A stretch of DNA of 64,000 nucleotides from the NCBI GenBank assembly GCA_963700195.1, contig CAVOWQ010000031.1, forward strand, positions 369,955-433,954. The letters run 5' to 3'. The position numbers and the translations under genes are program-made. Positions within the stretch are counted from its first letter, which is position 1, and the number at the start of each line of letters is the position of its first letter. Shown here in pieces: positions 27,971 through 36,901 of this stretch. Under the pieces are notes generated by a model. That model saw only the letters and a program-made list of their open reading frames with translations. It made no database searches and was not told the DNA's origin. Origin of the DNA: AP-15 sp963700195 (GTDB lineage Bacteria; Pseudomonadota; Alphaproteobacteria; ATCC43930; CGMCC-115725).

Positions 27971-28974
27971 GTGGTTATCGGCAGACGATCTTTCATCATC
28001 AGCGGGGGATTGGCAGCAATGGCAGCGAGCTGGGACCCGGCAGTCGTCCGCTACCCGGATCAGCGGATGAAAGACCCTCGATCCGCGCTTTACACCGCTC
28101 GTGCTCGGCAACGCCGCGATCGAGGCGATCGCGAGCGGCTGCCGGTTCAACGAGGGGCCGGTCTGGTTCGGGGATCTGCGCTGCCTGTCTGTGGAGCGAC
28201 ATCCCCAACGACCGAATGATGAAATGGGACGAGGAAACGGGCGCGGTCAGCGTCTTCCGCAAGCCTTCGCATTATGCCAACGGCAATACCCGCGACCGGC
28301 AGGGCCGGCTGATCACCTGCGAGATGGATACCCAGCGCGTGACGCGCACCGAGCATGACGGCACGATCACGGTGCTGGCCGACAGCTTCGACGGCAAGAA
28401 GCTGACCGGCCCCAACGACGTCGTCGTCAAATCCGACGGCTCGATCTGGTTCAGCGACAACGGCGCCGGCATCCGCGGCAATTATCTCGGCCACAAGGCG
28501 ACTGCGGAATTGCCGTACCGGGTCTATCGGCTCGACCCGGCCACGGGCCGGATGACGATTGCGGTCGGCGACATGAAGCGGCCGAACGGGCTCGCCTTCT
28601 CGCCCGACGAGAAGCTGCTCTACGTCATCGACACGCCTGGCCCGGGGCAGCGCACGATCCAGGTCTATGATGTCGTCGACAACGGCACTGCGACCGCCAA
28701 TCGACGCGAGTTCAACAGCGCCGAGCCGGGCGGCTCCGACGGCATGCGGGTCGATGTCGAGCGGCAATCTGTGGTGCGGATGGTCCGGCGGCGAGGCCGA
28801 AGACGGCGTCGCGGTGCTTCGCGCCCGACGGCAAAATGATCGGCCGCATCATGCTGCCCGAGCGCTGCGCCAATGTGTGTTTCGGCGGCCGTCAAACGCA
28901 ACCGCCTCTTCATGGCGGCGAGCCAGTCGGTCTATTCGGTCTATGTCGAGACGCAGGGCGCTGTCGGCGGGTAG
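27971..28974 (+). CDS. SMP-30/gluconolactonase family protein (several frame breaks)
   Basis: A six-bladed beta-propeller lactonase of the SMP-30/LRE family. The N-terminal MVIGRRSFIISGGLAAMAAS looks like a Tat or export signal. The recognisable body reads ASGCRFNEGPVWFGD, HYANGNTRDRQGRLITCEMD, LTGPNDVVVKSDGSIWFSDN, KRPNGLAFSPDEKLLYVIDT and, in a third frame, MIGRIMLPERCANVCFGG. Calcium-ligand regions (EGPVW, GPNDVVV, RPNGLAFSPD) are present. Breaks occur near 28075, 28185, 28765, 28820 and 28900. The dehydrogenase directly upstream suggests a shared sugar-acid or hydroxyacid pathway. Confidence 0.78.
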
Positions 28975-28988
28975 CGGGCGGCCCGCGA

Positions 28989-29041
28989 CCCCCTCCCCTT
29001 CCCTCCCCGCAAGCCCGCAAGCGGGGGAGGGTTAGGGTGGG
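28989..29041. repeat. palindromic repeat overlapping the end of trpE(G)
   Basis: A copy of the CCCTCCCC...GGGGAGGGTTAGGGTGGGGG repeat family. The TAA stop of trpE(G) (29032-29034) lies in the GGGTTAGGGTGG arm, so the last residues of that protein (LPPP) are encoded by the repeat. Confidence 0.75.
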
Positions 29042-31191
29042 GGCAAAGCGGCCATGACAGAGGCGATGATCGGCATGCCGATTTCCTCGCGCAATGTCAT
29101 CACCGATTCCGGGTGAAACTGCACGGCGGCGATCGGCAGTCCGTTGGTGCTCGATTGCCATCACGACGCCGTCCTCGGTTTCGGCGGTGACCGAAAGCTC
29201 CGGCGGCAAGGTGCTGCGCACCGCATGGAGCGAATGGTACCGCCCGACAACGAACTCGCCCGGCAGGCCGCGCAATAGTCGGCCGCCGCGCACGCGGACC
29301 GGTGATGGCTTGCCGTGCATCGGCGGGTCGAGCATCGCGAGCGAGCCACCAAAATACTCGACGATCCCTTGCAGGCCGAGGCAGACGCCAAACACGGGCA
29401 GATGGCGCTGGACCGCGAGATCGAGGGTCTCGGCCATCGCGAAGTCGGAGGGCCGGCCCGGTCCCGGCGACAGCACGACGAGATCGAGACTGCCGCATGC
29501 CCGCAGCTCGGCTCGGGCCAGATCGGGGCGCATCGTCACGACCTCCGCGCCGGTCGTGCGGATGTAATTGGCCAAGGTGTGAACAAAAAAGTCTTCGTGA
29601 TCGATCAACAGCACCCGGCGACCCTTGCCGATTTCGGCTGCCGTCGCCGCGCTGGTGGCGGGCGCTGCCTTCGGCCCGCGGATCGCGGTAAACATCGCGG
29701 CCGCCTTCAGGCGGGTCTCGGCTTCTTCCGCCTCCGGATCGCTGTCGTAAAGCAACGTCGCTCCGGCGCGGACTTCGGCAACGCCGTCCTTCATGCGGAT
29801 CGTGCGCAGGGTGAGGCCGGTGTTCATGTTGCCGTCAAACGTCACTCGACCGATGGCGCCGCCATACCAGCGGCGCGACGAACGCTCCTCCTCTTCGATA
29901 AAGCGGATCGCCCAGCGTTTGGGCGCGCCGGTCACCGTCACCGCCCAGGCGTGGCTGAGGAAACCGTCCAGCGCGTCGAATTCCTCGCGCAGCACGCCCT
30001 CGACGTGATCGACGGTGTGGATCAGTCGCGAATAGAGCTCGATCTGGCGGCGCCCGATGACCCGCACGGTGCCCGGCACGCAGACCCGCGACTTGTCGTT
30101 CCGGTCGACGTCGGTGCACATCGTGAGCTCGCTCTCGTCTTTCGCGGAATTGAGCAATTCCCGGATGCGCTCGGCGTCTTCGACCGGGTCGCGGCCGCGC
30201 GCGATCGTGCCGCTGATCGGGCAGGTCTCGATCCGTCGCCCGTCGACGCGGACATACATTTCGGGCGAAGCGGAGACCAGAAACTCACCTTCGCCGAGAT
30301 TGATCAGTGCGCCGTAGGGGGCCGGATTGGCCTGGCGCAAGCCGGTGAAAGACGACGCTCGGTGCATCGGTGCAGGCGTCCGCGAGGAGCTGCCCGCATA
30401 CCACCTCGAACAGATCGCCGCGAACAAAAGCCGCCTTGGCGCGATCGACCAAGGGCCGCATATTCGCCCAGGACCATGGTCGCTGTCGATCGGGCGGGTC
30501 GCCGGCGCGTGGTCGAGGCGATAAGGGCGGGCGCCGTCGAGCGCGGCAAGCCGCTGGTCGACACTCCCGCCACCTCGAATTCGTACCGATGCGTCTCCGA
30601 AATCTGCCGCATGTGGTCGACTACGAGGATCTCGTCGGGCAGGTAGAGGACGAGATCGCGCTGGTCATCGGGCCGCGGCAGGCGCAGCGGCATCGGCTCG
30701 AACTGGAACACCAGATCGTAGCCAAAGGCGCCGTAAAGACCGAGGTGCTGGTCCTCGGCACTGCCGAACAGATCGACCAAGGCGCGCAGAACCGAGAATA
30801 TCGAGGGCTGCCGGCTGCGGCTCTCTTCCGGAAAGCGCTCTTCGGTCTGCTCGATCTCACCCGACATCCGATCATGCCCGACCCGCTCGACGCGAATTGC
30901 GGCCAGATCGGCGAGGCGCTCGGCAACCGGCTCCAATAGAACGAGGCCCCGCTCGTTCAGCGCTTCGATCGAGAACCGCCGGCCGCGCGCGATAAAGACC
31001 AGTGGCGGGTCGACAAACCCCATATCCCACCGCGTGTAACGGCCTGGAAACTCGAAGCTCGACGAAAATAAGACCCCGCGCCGCTCGTCGAGCGATTGAG
31101 CCAATGCGGTATCGGCCGGCTGATAGTCGCGGTTGCGGATCTCTCGCGTAACGCGGATGCCACCGTTGGTGATGTAGCTCGTGAGCTTCAT
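29032..31191 (-). CDS. trpE(G): fused anthranilate synthase TrpE-TrpG (frame breaks)
   Basis: A single-chain anthranilate synthase (about 720 residues) that makes anthranilate from chorismate and glutamine, as in rhizobia and other alphaproteobacteria. The TrpE part has YGAFGYDLVFQFEPMPLRLP, ISGTIARGRDPVEDAERIRE, MCTDVDRNDKSRVCVPGTVR, TVTGAPKRWAIRFIEEEE and YGGAIGRVTFDGNMNTG. The TrpG part has VLLIDHEDFFVHTLANYIRT, VLSPGPGRPSDF, the nucleophile Cys in FGVCLGLQGIVEYFGG, and VQFHPESV with catalytic His/Glu in a shifted frame. Breaks occur near 30535, 30340 and 29150-29100. It is preceded by a leader peptide and an attenuator. Confidence 0.9.
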
Positions 31192-31247
31192 GGGGATCCC
31201 TCTGGTTGGGATCGCCGGGGGGCCGGGTAGCTCAGCCCTGAATTGCG

Positions 31248-31301
31248 AAAGCCGCCCGGTGCTCCCTGGGCGGCCTCAGTAGAAATAAGAATGCGGCCGC
31301 C
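31248..31301 (-). promoter_or_regulatory. trp attenuator: alternative antiterminator and terminator hairpins
   Basis: Between trpL and trpE(G), minus-strand RNA can form either of two exclusive 7-bp stems. The antiterminator pairs GGCGGCC (complement of 31295-31301) with GGCCGCC (complement of 31269-31275). The terminator pairs GCCGCCC (complement of 31268-31274) with GGGCGGC (complement of 31251-31257) and is followed by a short UUU. The shared segment 31268-31275 makes the choice exclusive, the logic of Trp-codon attenuation. The U tract is short, so termination strength is uncertain. Confidence 0.7.
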
Positions 31302-31305
31302 TTGT

Positions 31306-31350
31306 TTAGACGGGCCACCGCCAAGTCGATGAGTGTGCGAACCTGTTCAT
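31306..31350 (-). CDS. trpL: trp operon leader peptide
   Basis: A 14-codon reading frame, MNRFAHSSTWRWPV, ending in TAA five bases before the antiterminator stem. Trp codons at 31321-31323 and 31315-31317 sit where a stalled ribosome would cover the upstream part of the leader RNA. Short leaders with clustered Trp codons precede fused trpE(G) genes in related alphaproteobacteria. It is too short for similarity alone; the support comes from position and the downstream hairpins. Confidence 0.75.
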   Translation of the reverse strand: MNRFAHSSTWRWPV

Positions 31351-31417
31351 CGCACGTAGGGTAACGCGTTTGACCCATGCGTCGCAACGTTCAAATTGCC
31401 TCGTCCCGCTCGGTTCC

Positions 31418-31482
31418 TCACCTCCCGCTTCGCGGGTCCCTCCCTCTCCCCACTTGCGGAGAGAGGGCTGGGTGAGGGGCCC
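31418..31482. repeat. intergenic palindromic repeat
   Basis: A copy of the common family: inner stem CCCGCTTCGCGGG, then CCCTCTCC and GGAGAGAGGG arms and a final GGGTGAGGGG. It lies between the kynA stop and the trp leader, where it may end kynA transcription. Confidence 0.75.
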
Positions 31483-32393
31483 TACTTCGCGCCGTAGCCG
31501 GCGGCGGCGAGGTCGAATTCCTGCGGCCGGCTGAACATTTCGCTGCGCACGTCCCACAGCTCCGGGTACATCGGATCTTCGAAGAGCTGGTTGGCGGCGG
31601 CGCGCAGATACCGCAATCCGGCCGACCCGCCCGTTCCTGTATTGGCGCCGATCACCCGCGACACGGTCGCCAGATGTGCAAAACGCCATTTTCGAAACGC
31701 ATCTTCCAGATCGACCAGTTTTTCGCCGAGCTGGTACAGCTCCGGCGCGCTGGCGCGGTTTCGATAGACGTAGCTCCACGCTCTGAACACCCCAGCAATT
31801 TTGCGGTGCTGGTGCGAGTAGTCCCCCGAACGCGGATCCTCGATCCCGAACGCCGGTAGGGCTCTCGCCATGTACGAGATCGCCGCGTCGTAAATGGCCG
31901 GCGCCGCCAAGGCGCTGCGCAATCGCTCCTTTTCTTCTTCGCTCTGCGCGTTCTCGAACACGTCGATGGTTTGCGTACGGCCGCCGGGCAGCTCGAAGTC
32001 GAGGAAGCGGTATTTGAGGCCGAGCTTGTATTCCAAAATTCTGTACTGCACCGACTGGAAGCCCGAGGCGCCGTCGCGGCCTACCGTCTCCCGGAAAAGG
32101 AAGAATTCGTCGGGTGTCAAAGTCGCCATGACGTCCCACGACGAGATCAGGATGTGCTGTATCGCGCTGACCCGCGACAGCCTCTTGAAGGCGATGATGC
32201 AATCGGCGTCCTGTGCTTCCTCCTTCATCAAAGATTCGATGGCGCAGTCGAGCTCGTGAATGGCAAGCTTGAACCAGAGCTCATGCTGCTGATGAATGAC
32301 AATGAACAGCAGTTCGTCGTCCGAGCCGGTCTGCAGCTTCTGCGCCGAGAGAAGCTGCCGCAGGCCCAAATAACCGGCATAGGTATTCTTCAC
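31482..32393 (-). CDS. kynA: tryptophan 2,3-dioxygenase
   Basis: A haem dioxygenase opening the indole ring of L-tryptophan to N-formylkynurenine, 303 residues. Landmarks are DELLFIVIHQQHELWFKLAI with the substrate-site His, the helix RLSRVSAIQHILISSWDVMA, SGFQSVQYRILEYKLGLKYR, and WRFAHLATVSRVIGANTGTG with the haem-ligand region and the conserved TGGS loop. The reading frame is intact. It is transcribed toward trpL/trpE(G), which follows on the same strand, so tryptophan breakdown and synthesis genes are neighbours. No kynurenine formamidase or kynureninase is seen here. Confidence 0.96.
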   Translation of the reverse strand: MKNTYAGYLGLRQLLSAQKLQTGSDDELLFIVIHQQHELWFKLAIHELDCAIESLMKEEAQDADCIIAFKRLSRVSAIQHILISSWDVMATLTPDEFFLFRETVGRDGASGFQSVQYRILEYKLGLKYRFLDFELPGGRTQTIDVFENAQSEEEKERLRSALAAPAIYDAAISYMARALPAFGIEDPRSGDYSHQHRKIAGVFRAWSYVYRNRASAPELYQLGEKLVDLEDAFRKWRFAHLATVSRVIGANTGTGGSAGLRYLRAAANQLFEDPMYPELWDVRSEMFSRPQEFDLAAAGYGAK

Positions 32394-32408
32394 CTTCGGC
32401 AGCTCGAC

Positions 32409-33269
32409 CTACGCCGCGACTTCGGCGGCCGCGCGCCTGACGAGCACGACCTTCTGCGCGGAGCGGCCGAGAAAGTGGTAGCCGGAGCCGCCCTCGGCCA
32501 GGGTTTCCAGAAATTCGTCCGGCGCCGTGATGCGAACGGTGCCGAGAATATCCGCGCCGCGGCGCAGAAACGCGTCGGGCAACAGACTGACCGTCGGGCC
32601 GACCATCGTCACCCGAGCCGACGGCTTGGCCAAACGCAACAGCTCCTCGAGTGTGTCGTTGATCAAAGTCGTGCCGGTGATCAGCAACACGTCGGCGTTT
32701 GGAACAACCGTTGGCGCCTCATTGGCGGGCCGGAAGAACGGAAGCTCCTCGGGTTTGAGGGTCGCCGGGTCCTGCTCGAGCACGAGGAAAGGCTGACGGC
32801 GGCGTTTGAGCTCGCGCAGAAACGGCACAAAAGCACCGACGACGACAACCTTGTCGCCGGGGTGTATCTCGGTCGCATCGAAGGCATCGATGCCGAGGCG
32901 CAGTTCGGTCTCTGGATGCGGACGACGGCGCCAGCAGGTATCCGCCAGGGCGTTCATCGCCGCGATGCCCACAGCACGGCGAATGCCGTGATCGCTGAGC
33001 GCTTCCTTTGCGAGATCGAGCGCCGGGCGGCCGCGCAGCTTGCCGGGAAACGGCATCGCCATCGCCGATGTCGGACAGCAGAGCGCCTCGGGGATCGTCT
33101 TGATTGGTGTCGCGCAGGCGCCGGCAATGCCGTTTCCGAGTTTCACCCCGGTGAAGAACAGGCCGATGACCGCGCGCTCAACCGTCAGGTCATCGAGCTC
33201 CGGGCGGAGAACCTCGGAGATCGCGGCGAGGGTCTCTCGGAGTATCGTCTTCTCGTCGGTGTCCGACAT
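32409..33269 (-). CDS. DUF364 domain protein (putative chelation/SAM-like fold)
   Basis: 286 residues of the DUF364/DUF4213 group. The N-terminal part ILRETLAAISEVLRPELDDL and VIGLFFTGVKLGNGIAGACA precede a Rossmann-like C-terminal part with GDKVVVVGAFVPFLRELKRR, VLLITGTTLINDTLEELLRL and ARVTMVGPTVSLLPDAFLRR. Members have been suggested to bind metals or pterin-like ligands, but no activity is established to my knowledge. The gene starts 9 bases before the amidase stop and ends 15 bases before kynA, so amidase-DUF364-kynA look like one transcript. The reading frame is intact. Confidence 0.8.
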   Translation of the reverse strand: MSDTDEKTILRETLAAISEVLRPELDDLTVERAVIGLFFTGVKLGNGIAGACATPIKTIPEALCCPTSAMAMPFPGKLRGRPALDLAKEALSDHGIRRAVGIAAMNALADTCWRRRPHPETELRLGIDAFDATEIHPGDKVVVVGAFVPFLRELKRRRQPFLVLEQDPATLKPEELPFFRPANEAPTVVPNADVLLITGTTLINDTLEELLRLAKPSARVTMVGPTVSLLPDAFLRRGADILGTVRITAPDEFLETLAEGGSGYHFLGRSAQKVVLVRRAAAEVAA

Positions 33270-33277
33270 GCTTCCTC

Positions 33278-34681
33278 TCAGGGTTCAAGCGGCGCGCGCC
33301 GTTCGGGCTGCGTCATTTCGAAAGCGCGGGCGGCGCGCAAGACGCGGTGATCGGCATAGAGCGGGCCGACGATCTGTAGACCGATCGGCAGCCCGGCGCT
33401 CGTCAGGCCGCATGGGATGCTCGCCGCCGGCTGGCGGGTCATATTGAACGGATAGCTGAACGGCGACCAGTCGATCCAGTGCCGCTCAGCCGCAGGATCG
33501 TTCAAATCCTGCCCAACCGGCAAGGCCGGGACCGGCATCATCGGCGTCAGTAGCAGATCGTAGTTCCGGTGGAACTCCGCCATCTGCCGGGCGAGGACAG
33601 TGCGGACCAGGTCGGCGCCAAGGTAGTCGACGGCGCTGATCCGCGCACCCTCCTCCGCCGTCGAGACCAGGCCGGGGTCGATCGCCTCGCGCCGGTCAGC
33701 GGGGAACCCCGCGAGGAGTTTTGCCGCGCCCGCTGCCCACAATTTGAAGAGCGCATCGCGCGGCGAATCAAACATCGCATCGACCTGTTCGACGCTCGCG
33801 CCGAGCGCCTCGAAATGCCGCGTTGCCTCCGCCGCTGCCGCGGCAATTTCCGCATCGACCTTCGCGTAGCCGAGGGTCGGGCTGTAGGCAATCCGCCAGC
33901 CGCGCACGCCTTCTTCCAGCTCCGCTGCATAATCCTTGTCCTCGGGAGGCAGTGCATAGGGATCGCGGTGGTCGGCGCCGGTCAGAACGGTCAGCATCAG
34001 CGCCGCATCCGCGGCGGTTCGAGCCACCGGCCCAATATGCGCCAAGAGGCCCATCGGGGAAGGAGGATGGGCGGGCACCCGGCCAAAGCTCGGCTTCAAT
34101 CCGAAGACGCCGGTAAAGGCGCTGGGGATACGGATCGAGCCTGCGCCGTCGCTACCGACATGCAACGGCCCTAGCCCGGCCGCGCAGGCCGCTGCCGCTC
34201 CGGCGCTGCTCCCGCCGGGACTGCGCGAGAGATCCCAGGGATTGCGGGTGATCCCGGTCAGCGGGCTGTCGCCCAACGCCTTCCAGCCGAATTCCGGCGT
34301 TGTCGTCTTGCCGAGTATTACCGCGCCGGCCTCGCGCAGCCGGGCCGTCGCCGGCGCATCCTCCGACCAATCCTGATCCGGCTCGACGAGGCGCGAGCCG
34401 CGCAGGGTCGGGAAGCCGCGCATCAGGATCAAATCTTTGATCGTCACCGGTACGCCGTCGAGCCGCCCGAGCGCTTCGCCGCGCAACCAGCGCCCCTCGG
34501 ATGCGCGCGCCGCCGCCAGGGCGCCATCCCGATCCACAATGCAGAACGCGTTGATCCTGGGCTGCAGTACATCGAGCCGATCGAGGATCAACCGGGTCAC
34601 CTCGACCGGCGACAGCACCTTCCTGCGGTAGAGGTCCAGAAGTGAAACCGCCGACAAGTAAGCGATATCATCGCCGGCCAT
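33278..34681 (-). CDS. amidase (amidase-signature family)
   Basis: 467 residues of the amidase-signature family with the Ser-cisSer-Lys triad: Lys in DGVPVTIKDLILMRGFPT, then the Gly/Ser signature RSPGGSSAGAAAACAAGLGP and DGAGSIRIPSAFTGVFGLKP. It hydrolyses an unknown amide. GatA function is unlikely because gatB and gatC are absent and the C-terminal part differs. It is encoded upstream of DUF364 and kynA on the same strand, close enough for an operon; N-formylkynurenine hydrolysis would be a testable guess. The reading frame is intact. Confidence 0.9.
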   Translation of the reverse strand: MAGDDIAYLSAVSLLDLYRRKVLSPVEVTRLILDRLDVLQPRINAFCIVDRDGALAAARASEGRWLRGEALGRLDGVPVTIKDLILMRGFPTLRGSRLVEPDQDWSEDAPATARLREAGAVILGKTTTPEFGWKALGDSPLTGITRNPWDLSRSPGGSSAGAAAACAAGLGPLHVGSDGAGSIRIPSAFTGVFGLKPSFGRVPAHPPSPMGLLAHIGPVARTAADAALMLTVLTGADHRDPYALPPEDKDYAAELEEGVRGWRIAYSPTLGYAKVDAEIAAAAAEATRHFEALGASVEQVDAMFDSPRDALFKLWAAGAAKLLAGFPADRREAIDPGLVSTAEEGARISAVDYLGADLVRTVLARQMAEFHRNYDLLLTPMMPVPALPVGQDLNDPAAERHWIDWSPFSYPFNMTRQPAASIPCGLTSAGLPIGLQIVGPLYADHRVLRAARAFEMTQPERRAPLEP

Positions 34682-34710
34682 TGCTGCTCCGCTTCATCGT
34701 CCCAGCTCTC

Positions 34711-34752
34711 AATTCCCTCCCCCGCTTGTGGGGGAGGGTTAGGGTGGGGGCT
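34711..34752. repeat. intergenic palindromic repeat
   Basis: A CCCTCCCCCGC-TTGT-GGGGGAGGG hairpin followed by TTAGGGTGGGGG. It lies between the DUF559 stop and the amidase start and reaches into the last codons of the DUF559 gene. Confidence 0.75.
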
Positions 34753-35101
34753 CCGTCGCTACGTAAGGACCGAGCGTAGCGACGATTGACTGGAGGACGC
34801 CAGCGCGGTTCTCGAGAATATCGTTGTTCCAGAAGCGAAGAACCCGCCAACCGCCTCGGCGCAACGCGTTATCCCGAATAATATGATCACCGGGGCAGCC
34901 ATGCTGTCCACCGTCGGCTTCGATGACGAGGCGCGCTTCGACACAAGCAAAGTCTACTACATAAGGCGGAATGGGATGCTGCCGTCTGAAGCGCCAGCCG
35001 AGTTGCTCTTTCCGGAGCGCATCCCAAAGCAGCCGCTCCGCTTCCGTCGTGTTCCGCCGCAAACGGCGAGCGCGTCCGATCATCGCGGTACCGCCTCGCA
35101 T
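34739..35101 (-). CDS. DUF559 endonuclease-like protein
   Basis: 120 residues from MRGGTAMIGRARRLRRNTTE, a Vsr-like PD-(D/E)xK fold. The family core ERLLWDALRKEQLGWRFRRQ, PYVVDFACVEARLVIEADGG and GWRVLRFWNNDIL contains the acidic and Lys/Gln residues expected for a nuclease centre. Such genes are common near mobile or repeat-rich DNA, and their biological role is unknown. The C-terminal PPP comes from the adjoining repeat. The reading frame is intact. Confidence 0.82.
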   Translation of the reverse strand: MRGGTAMIGRARRLRRNTTEAERLLWDALRKEQLGWRFRRQHPIPPYVVDFACVEARLVIEADGGQHGCPGDHIIRDNALRRGGWRVLRFWNNDILENRAGVLQSIVATLGPYVATEPPP

Positions 35102-35169
35102 GACTTCAAATCCCCCCTCTCCGCCGCGAAAAGGCTGCCGTACCTGCGCAAATCGCGGCAAGTCCGCCG

Positions 35170-35214
35170 AGCCCCCACCCTAACCCTCCCCCGCGGGCGG
35201 GGGAGGGAATTCGG
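35170..35214. repeat. intergenic palindromic repeat
   Basis: CCCCCACCCTAACCCTCCCC followed by CGCGGGCGGGGGAGGG. It is the same family as 34711-34752 in opposite orientation, placed between the DUF559 gene and the divergent ABC operon. Confidence 0.75.
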
Positions 35215-35291
35215 TGGCCTGGGTTTTGCATTTGTCGTTCGTGGCATGGATCGCGTAAGTTCGCGGGAACAACATGCCAAACAGGGAACGG

Positions 35292-36890
35292 ATGATTTCT
35301 TTCATGCGAACATTGCGGTGGGCGGCTGCGGCAGCTTTCCTTGCCGTCTTTGTCCCTTCGATCGGGTGGACCCAGCCTGCTCCGCAAAAGACCTTGCGGT
35401 TTATCCCGCAGGCGGATTTGCGAAGCATCGATCCGATCTGGACGACAGCCTATGTCACGCGCAATTTTGGTTATCTGGTCTTCGACACGCTGTTCGCGCT
35501 CGACAAGGATTTCAAGCCGCAGCCGCAAATGGTCGATCGCTGGCACGCTAGTGACGATAAACTGACATACAGCTTCGTCCTGCGCGAGGGTCTGAAGTGG
35601 CATGACGGCCAGCCGGTGCGCGCCGCCGATTGCATCGCCTCCATCGAACGCTGGGGCAAGCGCGACACGCTCGGCCAGAAGCTGATGGAAGCCGTCGGCG
35701 AGATGCAAGCGGTCGACGACAAGACGTTCACGATAAAGCTGAAATCGCCGTTCCCGCTGATCCTCGACGCGCTCGGCAAGCTGTCGAGCAACGTGCCGTT
35801 CATGATGCCCGAACGGCTAGCCAAGACCGACGCCTATCAGCAGATCCCCGAGGCGATCGGCTCCGGTCCGTTCAAATTCGTCAAAGAAGAATGGGAACCC
35901 GGCCACAAGGCGGTCTTTGTGAAGAACGCCGACTACGTGCCGCGCGAGGAGGCGCCGAGCTTCGCCTCGGGCGGTAAGGTGGCAAAGGTCGACCGCGTCG
36001 AGTGGCTCTACATTCCCGACACCTCGACCGCCGCGGCGGCGCTCAATGCCGGCGAGGTGGATTGGTACGAGCAGCCGCCTGCTGACCTCGTCCCGGTCTT
36101 CGCCGCCAACAAGGACATCACCGTCACGACGGTCGATCCGCTCGGCAACCACGGCATCCTGCGCTTCAACCACATTCAGCCGCCGTTCAATAATCTGAAG
36201 CTGCGGGAGGCGGTCCTGAACCTCGTCGACCAGAAAGACTACATGGGCGCGGCAGCGGGCGACCCGAAATACTGGAAGACCTGCGCCGCCCTATTCGGCT
36301 GCGGCACGCCCTTCGAGACCAATGCCGGCGCCGACGCTCTGTTGAAGGGGCCGAACCTGGCTAAGGCGAAACAGCTGATCCAGGAGTCCGGTTACAAGGG
36401 CGAGAAGATCGTGCTGCTGTCAGCCACCGACCAGCCGATCGTGCAGGGCCAGGCTTTGGTGACATTGGACGCGCTGCGCAAGGCTGGGCTCAACGTCGAA
36501 TTGCAGGCCAGCGACTGGGGCACCCTGATCACCCGCCGCGCATCGAAAGAGCCGGTCGAAAAGAGCGGTTGGAGCATTTTCCACACTTGGACTTCCGCGC
36601 CAGACTTTTTCTCGCCGGCGGTCAACATCGCGCTGCGCGGCAACGGCGAGAAGGGGTGGTTTGGGTGGCCAAGCGATCCAAAGATCGAAGCGCTGATCAA
36701 CGACTGGTTCAAGGCCCCGGACCTCCCGGCGCAGAAGAAGCTTGCGGCAGATATCCAGGTAGAGGCCTACACCAACGATGTTCCCTACGTGCCGACGGGC
36801 CAGTTCGTCGTGCCGACCGCCTACCGCAAAAACCTCGACGGCATCATCATCGCGCCGGTCGTCTTTCTGTGGAACGTCGAGAAGAAATGA
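35292..36890 (+). CDS. ABC transporter substrate-binding protein, family 5 (peptide/nickel type)
   Basis: A periplasmic solute-binding protein of about 532 residues that begins the five-gene importer. I prefer ATG 35292 (MISFMRTLRW) because AGGGA lies four bases before it; ATG 35274 is an alternative. A signal peptide ends after SIGWTQPA. Family-5 features include LRFIPQADLRSIDPIWTTAY, KLTYSFVLREGLKWHDGQPV and GSGPFKFVKEEWEPGHKAVF. The ligand cannot be predicted; peptides, glutathione or opines are all possible. The reading frame is intact. Confidence 0.92.
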   Translation: MISFMRTLRWAAAAAFLAVFVPSIGWTQPAPQKTLRFIPQADLRSIDPIWTTAYVTRNFGYLVFDTLFALDKDFKPQPQMVDRWHASDDKLTYSFVLREGLKWHDGQPVRAADCIASIERWGKRDTLGQKLMEAVGEMQAVDDKTFTIKLKSPFPLILDALGKLSSNVPFMMPERLAKTDAYQQIPEAIGSGPFKFVKEEWEPGHKAVFVKNADYVPREEAPSFASGGKVAKVDRVEWLYIPDTSTAAAALNAGEVDWYEQPPADLVPVFAANKDITVTTVDPLGNHGILRFNHIQPPFNNLKLREAVLNLVDQKDYMGAAAGDPKYWKTCAALFGCGTPFETNAGADALLKGPNLAKAKQLIQESGYKGEKIVLLSATDQPIVQGQALVTLDALRKAGLNVELQASDWGTLITRRASKEPVEKSGWSIFHTWTSAPDFFSPAVNIALRGNGEKGWFGWPSDPKIEALINDWFKAPDLPAQKKLAADIQVEAYTNDVPYVPTGQFVVPTAYRKNLDGIIIAPVVFLWNVEKK

Positions 36891-36901
36891 AGGTCTAGGG
36901 T

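Noticed and set aside
26908..28839. One 643-residue dehydrogenase-lactonase fusion protein
   Set aside because: The continuity comes from one extra base near 27896. After correction the dehydrogenase stops at 27952 and the lactonase has its own start at 27971.
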